Positions 43,728 through 52,475 of a DNA stretch of 64,000 nucleotides are shown here, piece by piece; the first letter of the stretch is position 1, and each line of letters opens with the position of its first letter. The notes beneath the pieces are model-generated. The model made no database searches. It worked only from the letters and a program-made list of their open reading frames with translations, and had not been told where the DNA came from. A program made the translations under genes and the position numbers. Location of the stretch: positions 1 through 64,000 of the forward strand of contig JAYUKX010000198.1 in the NCBI GenBank assembly GCA_043764095.1, read 5' to 3'. Source of the DNA: M3007 sp043764095 (lineage in GTDB: Bacteria > Bacteroidota > Bacteroidia > Chitinophagales > Saprospiraceae).

Positions 43728-45257
43728 ATGTATTCAAAAAACACGAACCGATTCAAAAGAATAATTAGGGCAATTGTGCTAACAGTATATTGTTTATCGA
43801 TTACAATGGCTAGAATTCATGCTCAAGATAAACCAATTACTGTGTCAGTAATCCGCAAACCAGACGCATACCCAATATATTTAAAAGCGGCCAAAAGATA
43901 TAACGACCAATACCTTAATCCTACTGGATATATTATACAGGTAAAAGCACATGAATCCCTTAAAATCACCCAAATGATGGAAAAAATTGCATTGTTTGAG
44001 CGGCAAAATAAACCTTCTCAGGCATTAGAACAACAACTGGAGCGTCTAATTCAAAAAGAGGGATTGAAAAGTACTACATTTTCGTTTCAAGGTTTATCAT
44101 ATAATTTCATGGCCACCGAGACAGCAACATGTATCGTCCCCAAAAAGGGATTGTTTAAGATTAAGGGAGAAGCCAAATACAACAACGGACAAGTGAAAAA
44201 ATTAGATATTACAATAAAAATCTTGGACTTTCTAATTGTAGCCATGGGAGACTCGTATATTTCTGGCGAAGGAAATCCCGATAAACCTGCTGATAATTCT
44301 ACGACTGAAAACCTAATTTGTGAGTTGACTTCCGCCAAGATGGTGCTGAGGAATTCATCTTCCAACAACCCCCAACAATGGCAAGAGTCTAATGCTCATC
44401 GTTCGCTGAACAATGGAGCCAGTTTCGCTTGTCAGCAGATTGATGGCAAAATGGATACTACATTTACACTAATCCGTTTTGCGTCATTTGCCCGATCTGG
44501 CGCAAAAATCAGAAAGGGATTAATTGAGCCAAATACCGATGATCAACGAGATAATTGGATACAATTAGGTCAAATTGATGAAGCTATTAATAATATTAGA
44601 GGTACAAAAATTGACGCCTTAATTCTATCTATCAGCGGCAATGATGTTGAATTTGCAGATGGTCTCACCTATCTAGCCACAGGAGATCACCCTGTCCTTA
44701 AAAATGCTAAAAATGATACTGAACGTAAACGGTTGGAGTCTCGGTTTAACCAAAAACTGGCCCTCGTGTCCGGAAATTTTGACCTGCTTTATCAAAAATT
44801 AAAGCAACTCAATATCCGTAAAACTTTAATCACCGAGTATCCGGTCGGGCTATTTGAAACTACTCAAAACGGAATGGTAATCAATGGGACACCATGCGGC
44901 GTTTTTTCAAATCTAGTTAATCAAGTAAACTTAGAAAAAGAAGACGGCATACTTTTTAAAAAATTAGGTAATTTGCTTAATAGCACTATTGATACTGCGG
45001 CTCAAAAATACGGCTGGATCTACGTTGGAGGAATACAAAAAGCCTTTGCGGGACATGGATATTGCTCACCATCATCTTACTACGTGGGTGCAGAGGAGTC
45101 CTGCAAAACTCAAGACGATTTTATGGGAATTGCTCACCCTAATATCAAAGGACACCAAGTGATTGGGGAAGAAATTTATAAAGAACTAAAGGTAATAATT
45201 GACCAATTTGGCACATCAACAGATAGCTTTGTCCCAAATGTCCCAAACGGAAATTAG
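43728..45257 (+). CDS. secreted SGNH/GDSL-family hydrolase
   Basis: 509 residues from ATG 43728; a 15-residue longer version from ATG 43683 is possible but places hydrophobic residues before the signal peptide. Signal peptide RIIRAIVLTVYCLSITMARIHAQ. A pro-domain-like beta region covers about 20-185. The SGNH core begins at MGDSYISGEGNP (block I serine), continues with LILSISGNDVEFADG (block III Asn) and ends with GIAHPNIKGHQVIGE (the Asp/His block, here a histidine in AHPN). These enzymes cleave esters or deacetylate glycans. The target is unknown. It heads the accessory cluster to 54.3 kb. Confidence 0.75.
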   Translation: MYSKNTNRFKRIIRAIVLTVYCLSITMARIHAQDKPITVSVIRKPDAYPIYLKAAKRYNDQYLNPTGYIIQVKAHESLKITQMMEKIALFERQNKPSQALEQQLERLIQKEGLKSTTFSFQGLSYNFMATETATCIVPKKGLFKIKGEAKYNNGQVKKLDITIKILDFLIVAMGDSYISGEGNPDKPADNSTTENLICELTSAKMVLRNSSSNNPQQWQESNAHRSLNNGASFACQQIDGKMDTTFTLIRFASFARSGAKIRKGLIEPNTDDQRDNWIQLGQIDEAINNIRGTKIDALILSISGNDVEFADGLTYLATGDHPVLKNAKNDTERKRLESRFNQKLALVSGNFDLLYQKLKQLNIRKTLITEYPVGLFETTQNGMVINGTPCGVFSNLVNQVNLEKEDGILFKKLGNLLNSTIDTAAQKYGWIYVGGIQKAFAGHGYCSPSSYYVGAEESCKTQDDFMGIAHPNIKGHQVIGEEIYKELKVIIDQFGTSTDSFVPNVPNGN

Positions 45258-45289
45258 TTCATTAAACTTATTTACATATAATAAGATTT

Positions 45290-45523
45290 ATGAAAATACC
45301 AATTTTTTTTCGCTTTTTTTGCATTACGCTGCTAGCAATTTGTTCCGTTTCGGTCATATTTGGTCAAACTACTAACCAAATAACTCAATTAAATATATTG
45401 CCTTTTGCTAGCACCAATGATATTAAACAGTTAGATAATAATGGAAAGGCGGCAATAATAAACGTATCGAACGCCACCAAAAGAACTTTACTTTTCACAT
45501 TTAAATATACAACATGGATATGA
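45290..45523 (+). CDS. small putative exported peptide
   Basis: 77 residues. The N-terminus FFRFFCITLLAICSVSVIFGQT is a clear signal-peptide candidate followed by a short polar mature part (about 50 residues). The 3' end overlaps the following gene by 10 bases (ATG inside the last codons), suggesting coupled translation. No family is recognised. The mature part is short, so it could be a fragment of a larger protein or a genuine secreted peptide of the locus. Confidence 0.5.
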   Translation: MKIPIFFRFFCITLLAICSVSVIFGQTTNQITQLNILPFASTNDIKQLDNNGKAAIINVSNATKRTLLFTFKYTTWI

Positions 45524-46362
45524 ACAGCGATAATTTATCCGAGTTTGAGCGCGAATTTGAACTGGATGATGAATTTGAAAACACATCTGGGTTCGATGGC
45601 TTTGCCGACGAATCAGCATACGCAGATTCGGAAGCCGAATATGAGTACGACGAGGAGGAAGACATGGAGTACGGAAACGAAGAATATGGCGAAGAGAATG
45701 AGTACGAAGATGAAATGGAATCTTGGGACAGGTCTAATGAACAATCATACGCTAATCGTTTGTATGAGGCTATGACTAATGGCATCGACAATGAGTTTGA
45801 AATGGAGCAGGCCATTGACCGTGTCCTCTATGAAATGGAACAGGATTTCTTTTTCAAAAAATTCAAAAAATTAGGCAGTAAGTTTTTACAGACTGCTGGG
45901 GGACGACTCGTGAAAAAATTGGCCAAAAATAGTCCCTGGGGTATTGTAGCATCAGGCTTGTCAAAAGTAGCGCGTGGCGATATACAAGGGGCGATCAAAG
46001 GGGTAATAAATAACGACTTGGTGAAACAAGCCGTTTCTATGATGCCGGGCGGTGGTGCGATAGCCAAAGGCATGGACGTAGCTAACCAACTTATGGAAGG
46101 CGAAACGCCAGGTGTTTCAAAAGCAAGTGCACAAAAGGCGGTTGACCTGGCCAAAAAATCCTATAGTCACTTGGCTAAGAACATGGCACAAATGACCAGT
46201 GTAAATCAGGTGAACAGTATGGGAAAGGATGCAGTTAAAAAGGCTGCCGACGATATGAAAAACCATCGCAAGGGAATGCGTAAAACACAAATACCGCTCA
46301 AACCCGGCGCGATTGTGACTGTACACGCTGGCAAGTTTATCAACATCTGGCAACCACAATAA
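45514..46362 (+). CDS. acidic 'EFE-rich' protein with basic/amphipathic C-terminal part
   Basis: 282 residues. The first 95 are strongly acidic and rich in Glu/Asp/Tyr (FEREFELDDEFENTSG, EYEYDEEEDMEYGNEEYGEE). From about 112 the chain becomes basic and glycine/alanine-rich (FFKKFKKLGSKFLQ, PWGIVASGLSKVARGDIQGA, MMPGGGAIAKGMDVANQL), like membrane-active or pore-forming sequences, and it ends VTVHAGKFINIWQPQ. This layout matches a widespread but unexplained group of bacterial proteins with an acidic repeat-like leader and an amphipathic tail. The acidic part may mask the basic one. Its function is unknown. It is followed by an HExxH protein with no gap. Confidence 0.6.
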   Translation: MDMNSDNLSEFEREFELDDEFENTSGFDGFADESAYADSEAEYEYDEEEDMEYGNEEYGEENEYEDEMESWDRSNEQSYANRLYEAMTNGIDNEFEMEQAIDRVLYEMEQDFFFKKFKKLGSKFLQTAGGRLVKKLAKNSPWGIVASGLSKVARGDIQGAIKGVINNDLVKQAVSMMPGGGAIAKGMDVANQLMEGETPGVSKASAQKAVDLAKKSYSHLAKNMAQMTSVNQVNSMGKDAVKKAADDMKNHRKGMRKTQIPLKPGAIVTVHAGKFINIWQPQ

Positions 46363-46371
46363 GTGATTACG

Positions 46372-47631
46372 ATGGCAACTCCCAATTATGCAACAAACCT
46401 ACAGGGAGGCGTATTGATCCAAAAAATAGAATCCCTGCGGATGCGGGCGAGGCTATTGATGGGCCTGCGTCAAACGCTTGGTTTAAAACCGCATCAGGAT
46501 ATCCGGCGGGTGCAGTGGGATATATTGGAGAGTCAGTTGGCTGCTGAATCGAATCGAATTCAGCAACGTTTGCGGTCGGTAGCAGACCAATACATGTCAG
46601 AATCTCGAAATGCCCAAGTGCGCGCGGTTTTTATGCACCAGTTGGGAGAGATTGAACTAGAACTGAATCGCACCTATACGTTTTACGACACTTACATGGA
46701 CATATTGACGCAGCGGTTGAGCGACCATATTGGCCCGCAATTACGGGGCTGTGATGCAATAGCAGCAGACGGATTACGTAAGGGTTTTTTAGCAGATATT
46801 ACTATGCCACCCTTGGTATATTGCGACCGTGGCTTTGGCGCCAGTACATTGCGCGAAGGCGTTGGATTACCCAATCAGCCGCCTAATCCGCTCCCGTTTA
46901 TCGCCATTCCTTATGCACGAATAGACGAAAAGTACAATTTGATTTCGATCTATCACGAAGTAGGACACCAAGCTTTGGTCAAACTCAATCTTGTGCCAGT
47001 CTTACGGCAGGTATTCCATGATGCTATGCAAAAAGCAGGTGCCGCACCACTGTTGCGCCAGTTGTTTGCCAATTGGTCGAAAGAATTAGGTCCCGATTTT
47101 TGGGCTTTTGCGCATACGGGTATGGCACAAACGGCCAGTATCCGAGATGTACTGATTCTCCCTCAACCGATGATGTTTCAGTTGTCCCCCTATCACCCGC
47201 ATCCACCAGCGTACTTGCGCTTTTTGGCCTCGGTGGCTTGGTGCAGGCACCTGTGGGGCAAAGGCCAGTGGGATGATTGGGAAGCTGAATGGATAGATAG
47301 TTTTCCTGTTCCCAAACAAGACAATACCACGAGAGAGGCTATTCTGTCCGCCCGGAAATTATTACCCGTCGCCGCCAGAGCCATGCTAAATACCCGTTTC
47401 AAAAAACTGAATGGAAAACCGCTTTTGAGTCTGTTCGATGTGAATACCATTGCACCCCGCGCATTAGAGGCATTGGCTTCCGAACAACAGGTGTCCGATG
47501 TGGGATTTAAAAAACATCCCATCGGCGTACAACTCGCTGCTTTCCGGCTGCTCCGCGACAATCGGGGCATGCGCCAGACTCCTTTAAACCAACTCATGCA
47601 CCAATGGCTGATCGGCCTTGGCAACCATTAA
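46372..47631 (+). CDS. putative HExxH zinc metallopeptidase
   Basis: 419 residues from ATG 46372, with a GTG alternative three codons earlier. It has no signal peptide. The motif SIYHEVGHQALV contains HEVGH, the zinc-binding helix of gluzincin/metzincin-type proteases. A third ligand cannot be assigned with confidence. The region before it (LVYCDRGFGASTLREGVG ... IPYARIDEKYN) and a long helical N-terminus are unlike any family I recognise. It lies directly after the acidic protein, which it could process, and overlaps the region leading to the next gene. Proteolytic activity is inference from the motif. Confidence 0.55.
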   Translation: MATPNYATNLQGGVLIQKIESLRMRARLLMGLRQTLGLKPHQDIRRVQWDILESQLAAESNRIQQRLRSVADQYMSESRNAQVRAVFMHQLGEIELELNRTYTFYDTYMDILTQRLSDHIGPQLRGCDAIAADGLRKGFLADITMPPLVYCDRGFGASTLREGVGLPNQPPNPLPFIAIPYARIDEKYNLISIYHEVGHQALVKLNLVPVLRQVFHDAMQKAGAAPLLRQLFANWSKELGPDFWAFAHTGMAQTASIRDVLILPQPMMFQLSPYHPHPPAYLRFLASVAWCRHLWGKGQWDDWEAEWIDSFPVPKQDNTTREAILSARKLLPVAARAMLNTRFKKLNGKPLLSLFDVNTIAPRALEALASEQQVSDVGFKKHPIGVQLAAFRLLRDNRGMRQTPLNQLMHQWLIGLGNH

Positions 47632-47651
47632 CACAACAAAAAAATCTGATT

Positions 47652-49403
47652 ATGGCTGACTTATTTAAAGCCCCCCCGTACATTTATCGCTGGAAAGATA
47701 TCAAAAGTTTCTTGGTACGCAGCCAGTATAATGAGTTGTTGAAACTCGTGACGAACGAGTATTTTACGAATCAATACCCCGATCCCACTAATCTTCCTCG
47801 CTTTTTAAATACTGAACGTTGCTTGACTTTGGTGCGGCCCGGAGATAATTGCAATTGCGAAGTGCATATTGGCGCAAATCGTACTTCTATTGCGGCACCC
47901 GCCAATGTGAAAAGGCTAAGGCAAGCCAAGATGGTAGCGGAGAATACTGCGAATAATGCAGATTCACAATTGAGTATTGACAGCCAAAAATTAGATTTTG
48001 AGTGGGCAAACTTTCAAGCAAGCAAAATGAGCCTTGCTATACAGCCAGCACAGGAAACCGAATTGGAAAAATTGGCGAAAGCAATACAAGAGAAAAAAGA
48101 GGTTAAAATAGTATATGATGCCATTGTATTGGCTATTAACGCCGGAAGTGCTACACCATTTGGCAAAGCCTTAAAGGCACTTCATAAACCGATCGAAGAT
48201 TTTGAAAAAAGTTTTTCAGATGCCATGACGGCTAGGAGTGCTTCCCTAAATGCAGCCGCTGCTTTTGATAAAAATCTTAGAGAAGCGCAATTAAATGTAA
48301 CCGTTGCTACGCAAGAACTCAACATAGCCGCCTCAAATTATAGGGTTAGTCCTACTACTGACAACGAGAAAAAGAAAAGAGATGCAGAGATTGACTTGAA
48401 CGACAAAAAAAGAATTTTACTAGCGACAAATGAACAATATCGTTTGCCCACTACCGAAGATTGTCTGGATGCCGAAACGGATTATTTCTGCTTACCTCAT
48501 TTCCTGTACAATCGCAAGCAGGAGATTACCCCTACTTTGGATTTGTTGAAATTTCAAACCCACGGCCTGACCGTAGGTGCCGTCTATTGGCTCTACAACT
48601 ACGAACGAATGGGGGTGTTCAAAATACTCGGTGTATTGCTTGATGATTATAATTACAAAGGCCAATACACGATCAGTGGCAACCGCATCGACAACAAAGG
48701 TTTGGCGAATCGCTACTCGGTCCTGATGGATTTGATCAGTACGCTCCACCGCGTCGGTATCAGTTCCAATCTGCGCGACCGTGTGAGCACCTACCAGCGG
48801 GTGCTGGGTATGACCATTGACAACAACCTCAGTATTGAAAGCGAACGCAACATTGGGCTGATGCCAACCTTTGCTACGCTCAATACCTATATGCTGCAAT
48901 ACTACGCTGATAAACGATTAGCAACGGCTATCCAAACGGGCGGCATCTCACGCTCATCGGTCGCCACACAAACTTCGATTAAAGATACCTTGACACTTTT
49001 CCAGCAGCAATTAGAGCCTTTCCAGTACGGACGCAACCAGATCAACACTTTTCTGGGCATTGCGACCGTACATGCTACGCTATGTCTGTTGTATATGCTG
49101 CGCAAAGAAATTGGCATACCTGACCAGTATGAGGCAGCAGACGAGTTCGTCCAGTCGGCCTATGAAATTTTAGTCTTAAAACGGACGGCCATGATCAATG
49201 AAAAAAACCGATTTGTACTCTATGACAACTGCGCTTCTTACGGCTATCAACTCTTTACAGATTTTGAAATGCTGAATGTGGCGGAGCTTAATATTTCCTC
49301 CGACCCCAATTCTACTTTTAACAGGTTTCTGGACGATAGTGAGAGTAAGGTGGAGGGGTTGAAGAACGCTTTAGGGTCTTTGCCGGAGGGTGGAGTGGGG
49401 TAG
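47652..49403 (+). CDS. large unknown cytoplasmic protein
   Basis: 583 residues from ATG 47652; an earlier in-frame start lies inside the preceding gene. No signal peptide. Residues 55-80 contain CNCEVHIG and nearby cysteines. A central helical/coiled region covers about 85-265 (NNADSQLSIDSQKLDFEWAN, LREAQLNVTVATQELNIAAS). A helical C-terminal half has a conserved-looking ESERNIGLMPTFATLNTYML. No catalytic motif. It is co-linear with the acidic and HExxH genes, which suggests a three-gene unit. The function is unknown. Confidence 0.6.
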   Translation: MADLFKAPPYIYRWKDIKSFLVRSQYNELLKLVTNEYFTNQYPDPTNLPRFLNTERCLTLVRPGDNCNCEVHIGANRTSIAAPANVKRLRQAKMVAENTANNADSQLSIDSQKLDFEWANFQASKMSLAIQPAQETELEKLAKAIQEKKEVKIVYDAIVLAINAGSATPFGKALKALHKPIEDFEKSFSDAMTARSASLNAAAAFDKNLREAQLNVTVATQELNIAASNYRVSPTTDNEKKKRDAEIDLNDKKRILLATNEQYRLPTTEDCLDAETDYFCLPHFLYNRKQEITPTLDLLKFQTHGLTVGAVYWLYNYERMGVFKILGVLLDDYNYKGQYTISGNRIDNKGLANRYSVLMDLISTLHRVGISSNLRDRVSTYQRVLGMTIDNNLSIESERNIGLMPTFATLNTYMLQYYADKRLATAIQTGGISRSSVATQTSIKDTLTLFQQQLEPFQYGRNQINTFLGIATVHATLCLLYMLRKEIGIPDQYEAADEFVQSAYEILVLKRTAMINEKNRFVLYDNCASYGYQLFTDFEMLNVAELNISSDPNSTFNRFLDDSESKVEGLKNALGSLPEGGVG

Positions 49404-49464
49404 AATGTGTCAATAATTGATCCTTGTTTCAAAGAAAAAAATTACATATTAAATACTGTATGCA

Positions 49465-51063
49465 ATGAGAAAAAACTTGTTATTTCGAGAAATATCGCAC
49501 GTTGCGCAATCTAACAATATTAATTACGAAAACGACCCACTTTTAGGTAATACTGGCCAAGGTTATGTTAGGTTTCCAAGTGGGGAAAGCCTTTCAATAG
49601 TAACAGCGAAAACAGATACAGGTGAAGGTGAAAAGCATTATGATCCCTTAAACTCTGGCATTCCGCTACTTCATGTTAGTGAAGGTGATAGTGAAAAGTT
49701 TCTCTCCAAGAGTTTTCAAGTTAAGGAGTTTTTACAATTTGGTGAGGCAAAAGCCTATAAATCAGAACGCGGAGTAGAACCTGACAGGTCAAAATTGAGA
49801 TTAGACCCAAAATTAGTGGAAGTACTACAAAAACTTCGAGACCACCTAAATAAATCTATTAAAATAAACTCTGGTTATCGGCATTTTTGGTACAATAAGA
49901 TAGTTGATGGGAAAAAACAATCTCAACATTTAATTGGGAGAGCTGTAGATATTGTAGTAGATGGTATGACCCCATTACAAGTTGCCAAGGCTGCGATTGA
50001 TGCAGCCGGAGCAGATATTTTTGGTATTGGTATTTATGGTACTTTTACTCATATAGACGTAAGGTGTGGGACATTTGCGGCTTTCACTCGTAAGAACCCT
50101 CCTAAAGAATTAGAAGAAAATGTAAAAGAAATACTAAAGTACAGAAAAAGTAAAAACCTGCCTAATCAAAATAGTAAGTGTGGTAAGCCTTCAAAAGCAA
50201 ACCCACCTGAAATCAAGAGTGATAAACCATTGCCTGCGTCTCTAAGTATTTCGCAATTCCTTCCAGCTGTCATCCATGCTGCGGAATTGATTAGGAATGG
50301 CAACACAAATGCAGATGAGATTACCGATAAAGTTTTTTATCGCTTATATCCTGAACAAAAGAGGCCATTGGAAAAGGGAAATACGTTGGCCGGGGTTTGG
50401 CTGTTTTTGAGAGAGAATGTAGTTCAGCCCGTTTTGGACAAGGATAAGGGAATCAATAAAACTCTAAGTACAATCAAGGTAGAGGATAGTACTGTCAAAA
50501 AAATAATAAATGATACGGAGATCATGGAAGCCTTTCACCATGCTAATAAATTGACGGGTGTCCCGATCAATTATTTGATGGTATTTGCCTATATAGAATC
50601 AAGAGGCAATCAGAAAATCGGCACAAACTCATACGGCTATACTGGTTTGATGCAAGTAGGACAAGATGCAACAAGTGATATTATTAGGAATTTTCCAGAA
50701 GCTGTTTCAAATGGAGTGGCTTGGAAAGAAGTAATTAAGTCTGTAAAGATCAATGTTTTAGCAGCAGCCTATTACATGAAACTTAATCGAAAAAGACTGG
50801 ATAAAAGCATTCCTGATGATGTCTTACATACTTATCTGGCTCATCAGCAAGGTGCTGGAGGTTTAAAAAGACTTATCTATACTTTAAAAATAAACCCTAA
50901 TACAAAAGCCAATAAAAATCAACTCAATAACCTACCTACAAAGTTTATAATATCTAAAGGAGGACCAGAACACGTAACAATCAATGACTTTTATGAATAT
51001 TATAAAAAAAGAATTGGAGATATAGCTACGCAGTTTAAAAAGTATACGGCCTCATTAAACTGA
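49465..51063 (+). CDS. M15-type peptidase fused to lytic transglycosylase (SLT) domain
   Basis: 532 residues. No classical signal peptide at the N-terminus. Residues about 85-205 match the peptidase M15 zinc fold: INSGYRHFWYNK, SQHLIGRAVDIVVDG (His...Asp ligands) and GTFTHIDVR (HxD). A linker of about 60 residues follows. Then an SLT-type lysozyme-like domain (about 345-470) begins with VFAYIESRGNQKIG, containing the catalytic glutamate, followed by GYTGLMQVG. The pair would cut both peptide and glycan parts of peptidoglycan. It may be a secreted or injected wall-degrading effector, or a self-processing enzyme. The nearby SUKH-type gene is compatible with a toxin-immunity setting. Confidence 0.8.
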   Translation: MRKNLLFREISHVAQSNNINYENDPLLGNTGQGYVRFPSGESLSIVTAKTDTGEGEKHYDPLNSGIPLLHVSEGDSEKFLSKSFQVKEFLQFGEAKAYKSERGVEPDRSKLRLDPKLVEVLQKLRDHLNKSIKINSGYRHFWYNKIVDGKKQSQHLIGRAVDIVVDGMTPLQVAKAAIDAAGADIFGIGIYGTFTHIDVRCGTFAAFTRKNPPKELEENVKEILKYRKSKNLPNQNSKCGKPSKANPPEIKSDKPLPASLSISQFLPAVIHAAELIRNGNTNADEITDKVFYRLYPEQKRPLEKGNTLAGVWLFLRENVVQPVLDKDKGINKTLSTIKVEDSTVKKIINDTEIMEAFHHANKLTGVPINYLMVFAYIESRGNQKIGTNSYGYTGLMQVGQDATSDIIRNFPEAVSNGVAWKEVIKSVKINVLAAAYYMKLNRKRLDKSIPDDVLHTYLAHQQGAGGLKRLIYTLKINPNTKANKNQLNNLPTKFIISKGGPEHVTINDFYEYYKKRIGDIATQFKKYTASLN

Positions 51064-51205
51064 TCCATATCATTAAATCCTGCCAATATTATAAATACGT
51101 TTGCATTCAGCAAGAATTCATCAAGAAGATTATGGCCATAAATGAATGGGTATAAACAAAAGCCAATAGTTCAATTTTTGAAAAAATTGCAAAGAGTACA
51201 AAATC

Positions 51206-51490
51206 ATGACCACACCCTCTACGGGTAAAGCACTGGAATGGGTTGCCTGTACCTTACTGGATGATCCGCCCGAGCATCTGGCGGCGCGGGAGGAACTGGC
51301 TTATTGGCTGACTATGCTGGCCATAAAAGTGTCGGAATCGCATTTCTATGATTCAGCATCAGCACTCCGGCTACTGCAATGTAGCCTGAGAATAAGTATC
51401 AGCGAAGCGCGGCATAAGGATTTGGAGATGATTTATCAAAAACGAGTAAACGCCCCAATCCAATTAAAAACCTCATCAACCATGAAATGA
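51206..51490 (+). CDS. small helical hypothetical protein
   Basis: 94 residues, helical and slightly acidic, with no signal or membrane segment (EWVACTLLDDPPEHLAAREE, SASALRLLQCSLRISISEAR). No recognised family. It lies in the accessory cluster between the M15-SLT hydrolase and the small membrane proteins. Its stop overlaps the start of a 49-residue frame (ATGAAATGA arrangement), which suggests possible coupling. Confidence 0.5.
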   Translation: MTTPSTGKALEWVACTLLDDPPEHLAAREELAYWLTMLAIKVSESHFYDSASALRLLQCSLRISISEARHKDLEMIYQKRVNAPIQLKTSSTMK

Positions 51491-51636
51491 AATTAAAAAA
51501 ATCGCGTGGCTCTGTTCGAGGGGAATTGGTTCTTTTAGAATCGCGTATCCTCCGAGCAGGGCAGACTCCGGCTTGCACGCAATGTGCAGTCGGAGTCCTT
51601 GGCGCGGTGGTAGGTAAAAGAGCAGCAACTTATTAA
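51487..51636 (+). CDS. possible 49-residue protein coupled to upstream gene
   Basis: An ATG overlapping the stop of the preceding gene starts a 49-residue frame rich in Arg/Gly/Leu (MKLKKSRGSVRGELVLLESR ... GAVVGKRAATY). It spans the hairpin at 51564-51597. There is no homology I recognise. It could be a chance frame over a structured RNA region. Confidence 0.25.
   Translation: MKLKKSRGSVRGELVLLESRILRAGQTPACTQCAVGVLGAVVGKRAATY
51564..51597. other. stable hairpin
   Basis: gactccg (51564-51570) pairs with cggagtc (51591-51597), and inside tgcac pairs with gtgca around a GCAAT loop. No U-tract follows, so it is not a classical terminator. It may be a structured RNA or a recombination site remnant. 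Confidence 0.45.
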
Positions 51637-51685
51637 AATATAAAAGAACACGTCATTACATCAAAAGATTTTGCCGTCAAAGACT

Positions 51686-51948
51686 ATGAACTTAAAGTCC
51701 GGCACCTCACCGATCATCTACGGAGGATATGGCCGCGTTTCAATTTTATGCTGGGTATACAAACCACGGTAATGGGAAAAGTGGAGGGTTTAGAGGGACA
51801 TAAAAGTGAAGAGCGACTACTCCACTTGCCGCAACAGTTGGGTGAGTTCCACCAAAATGACCGCGATAGTACCGCTGGTGATTGCTGGTTTGTGGGTGGC
51901 TTTGGCGGTTTGGGATATGATGAAAACACTACAATAACTACTTCGTAA
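51686..51948 (+). other. chain of overlapping very small frames, including a single-TM peptide
   Basis: Three small frames overlap here. 51686-51772 has 28 residues and ends TAATG on the next start. 51772-51948 has 58 residues. 51806-51937 (GTG) or 51857-51937 (ATG) encodes a 26-43 residue peptide ending MTAIVPLVIAGLWVALAVWD plus a short tail, a convincing membrane helix. The TM peptide is the most gene-like and would precede the membrane protein at 51970. The others may be chance or decayed sequence. The 479-base stretch 51491-51969 has no larger gene. Confidence 0.35.
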
Positions 51949-51969
51949 ATAAATTTAAAAACATTCATT

Positions 51970-52368
51970 ATGACAGACAAAAATAAACTCGATCAACAAC
52001 TCGAGACGGAACACGAACTCATCAATCGCAAGCTCAACTGGCTATTGTCTTCGCAAAGTATATTGTTTGCAGCGTTGGCATTTGTGTTGGGTAAGGAAGT
52101 GCAGCAGGCGCAGAAAGTCTTGTTTTTTAATGTTGTTTCACTGTTGGGCATAGCCATTTCATCGCTCATCCTCATCGGCGTAGCAATGTCAGTGACAGCC
52201 AAAGTCGTCAGTTGGAAGGATTACAATCGTTCGAGCCCTGTTGACGAGCACCAGCCACTTGGAGTACGTATTTGGATCACTGTCTTGGCACTCATACCCG
52301 ATGTTTTTATGCCGGTTGCCTTTATCGGGGCTTGGTGGTGGATATGGAAATACATGGATAATTTATAA
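51970..52368 (+). CDS. small membrane protein (about three TM helices)
   Basis: 132 residues. An amphipathic start (DKNKLDQQLETEHELINRKL) is followed by NWLLSSQSILFAALAFVLGK, a second helix (VVSLLGIAISSLILIGVAMS) and a third near the end (LALIPDVFMPVAFIGAWWWI). The 'NRKLNWLLSSQSILFAALAF' opening is typical of small bacterial membrane proteins of unknown role that I have seen near effector genes. It may anchor or regulate neighbouring components. It precedes the SUKH-type gene. Confidence 0.65.
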   Translation: MTDKNKLDQQLETEHELINRKLNWLLSSQSILFAALAFVLGKEVQQAQKVLFFNVVSLLGIAISSLILIGVAMSVTAKVVSWKDYNRSSPVDEHQPLGVRIWITVLALIPDVFMPVAFIGAWWWIWKYMDNL

Positions 52369-52475
52369 AAGAGCATAAATAATGCCCCGAATTCAAGATA
52401 CCAATCTAATAAAATAGAGTATAATTTTGGATTAATCTTGTCTGATACCCTCTGTATTATCAATACGATTTGCAA

